From: Ruminococcus sp.
Lineage (GTDB): Bacteria > Bacillota > Clostridia > Oscillospirales > Ruminococcaceae
Assembly: GCA_003488415.1 (NCBI GenBank)
Contig: DNLQ01000216.1
Span: 1 to 6,659, forward strand
Reading direction: 5' to 3'
DNA length: 6,659 nucleotides
The notes under the pieces are model-generated. The model had not been told where the DNA came from. It saw nothing but the letters and a program-made list of their open reading frames with translations, and searched no databases. Of the stretch, positions 1 to 4,081 are shown one piece after another; position 1 is the first letter of the stretch; each line of letters starts with the position of its first letter. The translations under genes were made by a program, and so were the position numbers.

Positions 1-47
1 CCATAGTATTTCTGATATGCAGTCAGAAGCACTATGGCGTTTTTATT
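1..47 (+). terminator. Rho-independent terminator of a gene left of the window
   Basis: The outer stem CCATAGT (1-7) pairs with ACTATGG (31-37). An inner stem TTCTGA (10-15) pairs with TCAGAA (23-28) across a small internal loop. The run TTTTTATT follows from position 40. The stem may start before the window. It ends an unseen upstream plus-strand gene, and the next promoter begins inside its T tract. Confidence 0.8.
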
Positions 48-74
48 GACAATATGCCTGTGCTATGCTATAAT
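46..74 (+). promoter_or_regulatory. Consensus sigma-A promoter with extended -10
   Basis: The -35 box TTGACA (46-51) and the -10 box TATAAT (69-74) both match consensus exactly and are separated by 17 bp. TG at 66-67 gives an extended -10. The transcript should start near 81, about 35 bases before the GTG start at 115. No operator is apparent, so strong constitutive transcription is expected. Confidence 0.9.
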
Positions 75-114
75 TGTTAATAATGTAATCGGAATTTAAT
101 GGAGGAATTTTATT

Positions 115-327
115 GTGAATATTGAATTGACCAAAGAAGAAGCAATCGTTCTTTCTGAACTCTTATACAGAATCAGCGAAAAAGAAGAATATTATGAGGA
201 TATTGCTGAACAGTATGTGCTGTGGAGAATTGAGGCACAACTTGATAAACTGCTTGTGGAACCGTTTATGAAAAACTATAATGAGATTCTGAAAGCAAGC
301 AGGGATACAGTACGGAAAAACTATTAG
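115..327 (+). CDS. Small conserved-looking charged protein, function unknown
   Basis: This gene encodes 70 residues and starts at GTG. The start is supported by GGAGG at 101-105, nine bases upstream, and by a perfect promoter. I do not recognise the family. The protein is rich in Glu, Lys and Leu and looks entirely helical. It has a hydrophobic stretch around residues 10-19 (EAIVLSELLY), an acidic segment EKEEYYED and a basic C-terminal end (RDTVRKNY). There is no signal peptide, membrane segment, Cys cluster or helix-turn-helix, so it is probably a small cytoplasmic protein. It is monocistronic, being bounded by a terminator on each side. It could be a toxin-antitoxin antitoxin-like or accessory protein, but nothing in the sequence decides this. 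The promoter, RBS, start and terminator together make the gene convincing despite its size. Confidence 0.85.
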   Translation: MNIELTKEEAIVLSELLYRISEKEEYYEDIAEQYVLWRIEAQLDKLLVEPFMKNYNEILKASRDTVRKNY

Positions 328-377
328 AAGAGAATCATTAAATCCTGATTTATCATAGTAACAAAATAATAATTCAA

Positions 378-419
378 TGCCCCTGAGCGCTTTGAAACAC
401 TCAGGGGCAAAACTTTTTT
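378..419 (+). terminator. Rho-independent terminator after the small gene
   Basis: A perfect 10-bp stem pairs TGCCCCTGAG (378-387) with CTCAGGGGCA (400-409) around a 12-base loop and is followed by AAACTTTTTT. On the minus strand the same stem is followed by a moderately T-rich tail (TTGAATTATTATT). It could therefore also stop minus-strand transcripts from the dockerin remnant at 451-597. Confidence 0.9.
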
Positions 420-450
420 GAGTATTCGTCTTCAGGAAGGAGTTTTTCCA

Positions 451-597
451 TCATATGATACCTGCGTCCGTCTTCTGTATACAGATCGCAGCCGAACCGG
501 TGATCCCGCTTTCGCCGCCGCAGTCTGCATTTTCAGCTCCGCTGGCATTAAACGGATACTCCGCCTTATTTGCTGCATACCAGAGTACAGCTCCCAT
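451..597 (-). pseudogene. Solo half-dockerin frame: dockerin remnant or dockerin-derived micro-ORF
   Basis: The minus strand encodes 48 residues, starting with ATG at 597-595 and ending with TGA at 453-451. From the YAANK motif (residues 7-11) to DAGII at the end it aligns without gaps to the dockerin of the GH44 gene in this window, with about 26 of 42 residues identical by hand count (YAANK, YP, NAD, GITGS, IQ, DAG). It covers the linker between the two calcium repeats and all of repeat 2. The first calcium loop is missing; only RIN just before the ATG may be a trace of it. In repeat 2 the ligand positions 3 and 12 have changed from Asp to Gly (residue 27) and Asp to Ala (residue 36), so calcium binding should be lost. 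There is no signal peptide, so export is not expected. A ribosome binding site AGAAGGA (609-603) lies 5 bases before the ATG, and a promoter-like pair lies at 660-632. The frame stays open upstream to 684. Most likely it is the decayed 3' end of a cellulosomal gene; an expressed micro-protein is the alternative. Confidence 0.75.
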
Positions 598-602
598 ATT
601 TA

Positions 603-609
603 TCCTTCT
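603..609 (-). promoter_or_regulatory. Ribosome binding site of the half-dockerin frame
   Basis: AGAAGGA reads on the minus strand and is separated by TAAAT from the ATG at 597-595. The spacing is good. This favours the internal ATG over the more distant start at 684 if the frame is translated at all. Confidence 0.45.
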
Positions 610-631
610 TACAATATAAAACATAAGATGT

Positions 632-660
632 ATTATACCTTGATACACCTCATATAGCAA
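632..660 (-). promoter_or_regulatory. Putative minus-strand sigma-A promoter before the half-dockerin frame
   Basis: On the minus strand TTGCTA (660-655, 4 of 6 consensus bases) and a perfect TATAAT (637-632) are separated by exactly 17 bp. A transcript would start near 625, about 28 bases before the ATG at 597. The region is AT-rich, so a chance match is possible. It is divergent from the sigI promoter. Confidence 0.45.
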
Positions 661-833
661 GTCAATTATTGCTGCCATTTCCAATGACTGTCACTGAAGC
701 ATCAATGCTGCTTTTTGTCCAACATCAGAATATACAGCAAACTTCCGGAGCATCCGCCGGAACACATATAAAGCCGCATAAATCCCGCAGGAAAATAGAA
801 TCATCCCCGTTGAAAACAGCACATACAAAACAA
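661..833. other. Intergenic stretch with no recognised gene
   Basis: No gene is supported here. The open frames lack ribosome binding sites and recognisable content. The only structure seen is a 6-bp inverted repeat, TTCCGG (743-748) with CCGGAA (757-762). Reading the minus strand I find no further dockerin or glycosidase remnant upstream of 600. Confidence 0.5.
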
Positions 834-862
834 TTGACTTTTCATTACGGATGATATATAAT
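834..862 (+). promoter_or_regulatory. Sigma-A promoter of the sigI-rsgI operon
   Basis: TTGACT (834-839) and TATAAT (857-862) are separated by 17 bp. Transcription should start near 869, giving a leader of roughly 73 bases before the ATG at 942. The leader contains a GC-rich hairpin (885-905), in which CCGG and CCGG pair around TTT and GCT pairs with AGC. Confidence 0.85.
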
Positions 863-887
863 TAAAAGAGAAAATAAATTGCGTGCT

Positions 888-915
888 ACCCCGGTTTCCG
901 GCAGCGGTACACGTA
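888..915 (+). promoter_or_regulatory. Possible SigI-type autoregulatory promoter
   Basis: ACCCCG (888-893) resembles the ACCCCC -35 element I recall for Bacillus subtilis sigI. CGTA (912-915) fits the CGWA -10 core described for clostridial SigI promoters. The gap is 18 bp, which may be longer than the family norm. The position just upstream of the gene fits the known self-activation of sigI genes. The match is short and by eye only, and the same bases overlap the leader hairpin. Confidence 0.25.
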
Positions 916-929
916 TACTATTATCAGAC

Positions 930-936
930 GGGGGTG
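930..936 (+). promoter_or_regulatory. Ribosome binding site that fixes the sigI start
   Basis: GGGGGTG lies 5 bases before ATG 942, and only 2 before ATG 939. It is far downstream of the TTG at 879 that would give a longer frame. This makes 942 the preferred start. Confidence 0.65.
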
Positions 937-941
937 ACATG

Positions 942-1664
942 ATGGATCAGGATAATCATAAGCTGGTAAAGCAGGTTTACGAAGCCAAGACCGACAGCCA
1001 TGCTGCGGACGAGCTCATCTCTGCCTATATGCCGTTCATCCGTTCGGAAACTGCCCGTTTCATCAACCGTCCCCCACAGCCCGAGGACGACGAACTGAGT
1101 ATTGCAATGTTCGCCTTCTATGAGGCTATAAAGAACTATTCCAGGCTGAAAGGCTCTTTCCTGTCATTTGCAGCCATGCACATCAAGAACCGACTCATCG
1201 ACAACTACCGCAAGGAAAAGCGAAGCAAAGGTCTTATCTCCCTCGACTCCCCCGACGAGGACGATAATGAGCTTATCGACTCCATAAGCGACAGCCGAGA
1301 TGAATACCGGGAAAACGAAATACGTGAGGCTACCCAGACCGAGATACGTGAGCTTTCGGCTCAGATGGAGGATTTCGGAGTCTCACTTTCCGATGTTGCA
1401 GACAACTCCCCCAGGCAGAAACGCACTCTTGCAGCCTGTCAGAAGGCTGTGGCTTACGCAAGAAGTCACCCTGAGATACTGGAGGACTTCCTCCGTACAA
1501 AACGGGTTCCGCTGGCAAAACTGGCGGAATGTACAGGTGCTGAGAGAAAAACTCTCGAAAGACACCGGAAATACCTTGTGGCTGTTCTGCTGATATGCAC
1601 AAACGGCTACGAGATCATGCGAGGACATATTATGCAGGTACTGAAAGGCGGTGAGATAACGTGA
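942..1664 (+). CDS. sigI: RNA polymerase sigma factor SigI
   Basis: This gene encodes a 240-residue alternative sigma factor of the SigI family, which directs RNA polymerase to stress genes in Bacillus and to cellulosome genes in Clostridium thermocellum. Residues 23-94 form sigma region 2: a helical start (DELISAYMPFIR), then DDELSIAMFAFYEAIKNYS and SFLSFAAMHIKNRLIDNYRK for core and -10 contact. An acidic linker follows (about 105-130). Residues 189-230 are the SigI-specific C-terminal helix-turn-helix, with VPLAKLAECTGAERKTLERHR followed by a hydrophobic helix. This domain replaces the usual region 4. Length is normal for the family. ATG 942 is chosen over ATG 939 and the distant TTG 879 on RBS spacing. 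The last codon overlaps the start of the anti-sigma gene (GTGA, 1661-1664), so the two are translationally coupled. Expected regulation is sequestration by RsgI at the membrane and self-activation. Confidence 0.92.
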   Translation: MDQDNHKLVKQVYEAKTDSHAADELISAYMPFIRSETARFINRPPQPEDDELSIAMFAFYEAIKNYSRLKGSFLSFAAMHIKNRLIDNYRKEKRSKGLISLDSPDEDDNELIDSISDSRDEYRENEIREATQTEIRELSAQMEDFGVSLSDVADNSPRQKRTLAACQKAVAYARSHPEILEDFLRTKRVPLAKLAECTGAERKTLERHRKYLVAVLLICTNGYEIMRGHIMQVLKGGEIT

Positions 1665-2722
1665 AATACATAGTAATGGAATGCCACAGCGGGTATGCTG
1701 TACTAATGGACGAGGAAGCAAGATTCGTAAAGGCTGCAAATCTGCGCTACAGCGTCGGTCAGACCGTTACTGAGCCGATGCTCATGGAGACTGCTGAAGA
1801 AAAAGCTCCCTCACGCAGTATCACCGTTATAAGACGCATTGCTGCGGCAGCGGCTTGTATGGCACTTATCGCCGGCTCAGGTCTTGCTTATTACTCACAT
1901 AATATACAGCCCCATACCACCGTTGTAATAGGCTCTGACGCCGAGATCAGCATGGCAGTCAGCCGCAGCGGAAGCGTAGTCCGTGTGACCAGCGATTCTC
2001 CCGAGGTGGAGGATATGCTGAAGGATTACGATTTCAAGGGCAAGGATACGGTCACAGTTGCCGGAGAGCTGCTGGAAATGGAGATGTCAAAGGGAATTAT
2101 CTCCAGCGGCGATACCGTAAAGATGTATGTATCTACAGGAAAGTCCGACAGCTACAGTGACTACAAAACGCAGCTTGAGGACAGTCTGCCTGATATAGAT
2201 GTAAAGATAAGCGTCCGTGATATAGCTGAAAAACCTGCACCGGAAGCTCCGGAGACTCCCCCGGTCCCCGAGCCCGGCAAGGAAAAAGTACCGGCAGCTC
2301 CCGTGGAAACAGCCACAAAGCCGGTACCCGGTGACGAAAAGAAGCCGGCTGCGGAAACACCTGTGAAGCCTGCTGCTCCGGAACCGCCTGAGGTTAAAGA
2401 AGATCCGGTGACTCCCCCCGCACCGGATCATGACGAAAATGCACCTTCCCCTCCCGGTCAGAAGACCGACGAGAAGCTGCCTGCACCAGAGAAAGGAGAA
2501 GAGACTCCGCCTGCACCCGGCGGCGAAAAAGCTCCCGAACCTCCGGCGCCTCCGGCAGGAGAGGCTGAAAAGCCGCAGCCTCCTGCCCCTCCGGAGCATG
2601 ATGCAGGACAGGATGAGAGACCTGTCCCGCCGTCACCTCCTGCTCCCCATGAACAGCATCCGGCTCCCGAGCCTGTGCCTCTGGGGGAAGCTGCACCACC
2701 AGCACCACCCCCGATCTCCTGA
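1661..2722 (+). CDS. rsgI: RsgI-type membrane anti-sigma factor with a proline-rich extracellular tail
   Basis: This gene encodes 353 residues. It starts at GTG 1661, overlapping sigI by 4 bases, with an AAAGGCGG ribosome site at 1644-1651. Residues 1-40 are the cytoplasmic RsgI N-terminal domain that binds SigI (YIVMECHSGYAVLMDEEARF, then VGQTV). Residues 60-78 are a single membrane helix (IAAAAACMALIAGSGLAYY) preceded by RR, giving an N-in topology. Residues about 86-188 match the conserved extracytoplasmic domain of RsgI (SEAL-type), including the pattern SGSVVRV, then a DFKGKD turn and a long helix. Where family members carry Asn-Pro, the self-cleavage site, my alignment places Asp93-Ala94. 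Residues 189-353 are low-complexity, with about 54 prolines in 165 residues plus Ala, Glu and Lys, and end abruptly at PPAPPPIS. This tail is probably disordered and wall-spanning. No carbohydrate-binding, PA14 or glycosidase module is seen, unlike many C. thermocellum RsgI proteins. Role: it holds SigI inactive until an outside signal triggers proteolysis. Confidence 0.88.
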   Translation: MKYIVMECHSGYAVLMDEEARFVKAANLRYSVGQTVTEPMLMETAEEKAPSRSITVIRRIAAAAACMALIAGSGLAYYSHNIQPHTTVVIGSDAEISMAVSRSGSVVRVTSDSPEVEDMLKDYDFKGKDTVTVAGELLEMEMSKGIISSGDTVKMYVSTGKSDSYSDYKTQLEDSLPDIDVKISVRDIAEKPAPEAPETPPVPEPGKEKVPAAPVETATKPVPGDEKKPAAETPVKPAAPEPPEVKEDPVTPPAPDHDENAPSPPGQKTDEKLPAPEKGEETPPAPGGEKAPEPPAPPAGEAEKPQPPAPPEHDAGQDERPVPPSPPAPHEQHPAPEPVPLGEAAPPAPPPIS

Positions 2723-2729
2723 TGATCCT

Positions 2730-2771
2730 CACCGTACAGAGTGTCAACGACTGCTCTGTGCGGTGTTTTTT
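2730..2771 (+). terminator. Rho-independent terminator of the sigI-rsgI operon
   Basis: A 12-bp stem pairs CACCGTACAGAG (2730-2741) with CTCTGTGCGGTG (2754-2765), with one G-U pair and a 12-base loop. TTTTTT follows. It begins 8 bases after the rsgI stop, so the operon ends here. Confidence 0.92.
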
Positions 2772-2980
2772 ATGCAGATATAAAGCTCCGCAAAACTTCG
2801 CCCCAGCCTGTGCCTGTTTTCTGAGATATATGCCATTTCAGCCCCCTCACCAATGTTATACTGTAATCAGGCTCTGCATATCAACAGCACCATTTCTCAC
2901 CTCAGAAGTGTGTTGCGCTCTTTTCGTTTACTTTCTGTTCATAAACAACCTGTGGTTGAGTTTTGTATAAAATGATTCCC

Positions 2981-3009
2981 TTGAATTCAACTGTGTGTTG
3001 TGGTATAAT
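2981..3009 (+). promoter_or_regulatory. Sigma-A promoter of the XRE-family regulator
   Basis: TTGAAT (2981-2986) and TATAAT (3004-3009) are separated by 17 bp, with TG at 3001-3002 giving an extended -10. Transcription should start near 3016, about 33 bases before the ATG at 3049. This rules out an in-frame TTG start at 2995, which lies inside the promoter spacer. The gap 2772-2980 holds no other feature I can support. Confidence 0.88.
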
Positions 3010-3048
3010 AAAAATACAAAAGGAAGCATACGATCTCCGGAGGATTAT

Positions 3049-3945
3049 ATGAATACCAAAAACCTTTTCAGATCAAATCTCGCCAAACGCCGCAAAGCTC
3101 TCGGCATGACTCAGGAACAGCTCGCCGCAAGACTCAATGTCTCAGCCCAGGCTGTCTCCAAGTGGGAGAATTCAAGCTATCCCGACTGCGAACTGCTGCC
3201 TAAGATAGCTTCTGCACTGAATACCTCACTGGATACACTGTTCGGCATCAGGATAAAGGATCCCGAGCTGGATATGGAGCAGCTGGTCAATGACGAGATG
3301 CGCAGCACTCCGCCGGAAAAGCGGTCGGAGTTATTCATGAAGCTGATGTATTCGGCACTCTGCGCCTGCAATCCAAATACAGATACCGTAGGCAGGCTCC
3401 ATGAAAGCTACGAGAACGAGACATTTTCACAGTTAAAGACTAACACAGAGCTTGCTATCGCAAGGCTGAACCCAGATCTCAGATACTTCTGCTTCATGGA
3501 GGTCCCTGAGAAGGGAATAAACACTTTCTTCGGTGATACTACTAATATGGTACGCCTGTTCCATACTCTTGCCGATCAGGACGCTATAAGGATCATCAGC
3601 TTTCTCGGAGCCCGCTCCAGAAACAAAATGGTCTCTGTGGAAACGCTCTCAGAAAAGCTGGATATCCCCAGAGAAAAGGTACAGACCATCATCGACCGCC
3701 TTGACCGTCTTGGAATGGTATGGCGTGTCGCAGCAGACATAGCAGACAAACCGGTCATACTCTACGGCTACTCTCACAGCACCCCCCTTACACTGGTGCT
3801 GGTGCTTGCAAAGACTATCACCAACTACCTGCGTTTCATGGATCCGAACATCGAAACATGGCAATACGGTGCGTTCCGCCAGCCTGACGGCTGCCCGGAC
3901 GGACTCGTCCCACAGGCACCCTGGTGGAAAGAGGGAGAACTGTAG
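3049..3945 (+). CDS. XRE-family regulator with C-terminal winged helix
   Basis: This gene encodes a 298-residue cytoplasmic DNA-binding protein, probably a transcriptional regulator. ATG 3049 is chosen because GGAGG (3039-3043) lies 5 bases upstream. Residues 8-65 are a Cro/C1-type helix-turn-helix (RRKALGMTQEQLAARLNVS, then AVSKWENSSYPD). The central part, about 75-165, is helical and not recognised; it contains a CACN segment and the motif YFCFMEVPEKGINTFFGDT. Residues 170-228 resemble an ArsR/MarR-like winged helix (LFHTLADQDAIRIISFLGAR, then VETLSEKLDIPREKVQTIIDRL). The C-terminal 60 residues contain a hydrophobic helix (LTLVLVLAKTITNYLRF) and a Trp/Pro-rich tail, perhaps for dimerisation or ligand binding. 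No metal-site Cys cluster of classical ArsR is evident. It is transcribed alone from its own promoter, and no terminator separates it from the GH44 gene 136 bases downstream, so readthrough is possible. A role in controlling that enzyme is inferred from position only. Confidence 0.82.
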   Translation: MNTKNLFRSNLAKRRKALGMTQEQLAARLNVSAQAVSKWENSSYPDCELLPKIASALNTSLDTLFGIRIKDPELDMEQLVNDEMRSTPPEKRSELFMKLMYSALCACNPNTDTVGRLHESYENETFSQLKTNTELAIARLNPDLRYFCFMEVPEKGINTFFGDTTNMVRLFHTLADQDAIRIISFLGARSRNKMVSVETLSEKLDIPREKVQTIIDRLDRLGMVWRVAADIADKPVILYGYSHSTPLTLVLVLAKTITNYLRFMDPNIETWQYGAFRQPDGCPDGLVPQAPWWKEGEL

Positions 3946-4081
3946 TCTGCATAAGACCGGAAAAAAAGGGATAATTAATGTTATGATGCCACGCAGATCT
4001 GCTTTGCGGACTGCGCTACGGCAAACAGCAAACGGCAGCGTATCTTGTCCTTTGCTATATCATTGAATGGAGGAAATCATT
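3946..4081 (+). promoter_or_regulatory. Leader region of the GH44 gene: palindrome and weak promoter candidates
   Basis: No hairpin terminator is seen after the regulator. Signals seen are a perfect 10-bp palindrome GCAGATCTGC (3993-4002), an adjoining 5-bp inverted repeat TTTGC (4003-4007) with GCAAA (4021-4025), and TGTTATGAT (3979-3987), an extended -10 without a -35 match. CGTA at 4039-4042 with AAC at 4024-4026 is reminiscent of a SigI-type site, but the 12-bp spacing may be too short. No consensus sigma-A promoter is present, unlike the other transcription units here. A dedicated activator or sigma factor, or readthrough, is therefore likely. Confidence 0.35.
4069..4073 (+). promoter_or_regulatory. 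Ribosome binding site that fixes the GH44 gene start
   Basis: GGAGG lies 8 bases before ATG 4082. The upstream in-frame ATG at 4067 overlaps this site and has no ribosome site of its own. Starting at 4082 also places Lys-Arg right at the head of a normal signal peptide. Confidence 0.85.

Noticed and set aside
1..37. Shared CCATAG core between the terminators at the left and right ends, suggesting flanking repeats of a mobile unit
   Set aside because: The match is limited to 6-7 bases of the stems and the inner sequences differ. There is no transposase or target duplication.
660..665. TTGACT on the minus strand as -35 for the dockerin remnant
   Set aside because: Its distance to TATAAT at 637-632 is 22 bp, too long. 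TTGCTA at 660-655 gives the correct 17 bp.
743..762. Inverted repeat TTCCGG / CCGGAA
   Set aside because: Only 6 bp per arm with no T tract and no promoter next to it; too weak to name as a site.
669..854. Plus-strand 61-codon frame before sigI
   Set aside because: No ribosome site or promoter, low similarity to anything recognisable, and it overlaps the -35 of the sigI promoter.
898..910. 13-base identity CCGGCAGCGGTAC shared with the terminator near 6558-6570
   Set aside because: A single 13-base match in a window of this size is roughly expected by chance, and the second copy is a terminator loop region.
2087..2599. Long minus-strand open frame opposite rsgI (170 codons)
   Set aside because: It mirrors the biased Pro/Ala/Glu codons of the RsgI tail, is Arg/Cys/Phe-rich without domains, and lacks a ribosome site.
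2722..2970. Plus-strand open frame of 82 codons after rsgI
   Set aside because: It starts at the rsgI stop and runs through the operon terminator hairpin. It has no ribosome site and no recognisable content.
3806..4066. Plus-strand open frame between the regulator and the GH44 gene
   Set aside because: Its first half lies inside the regulator in another frame and it has no ribosome site; treated as a shadow.
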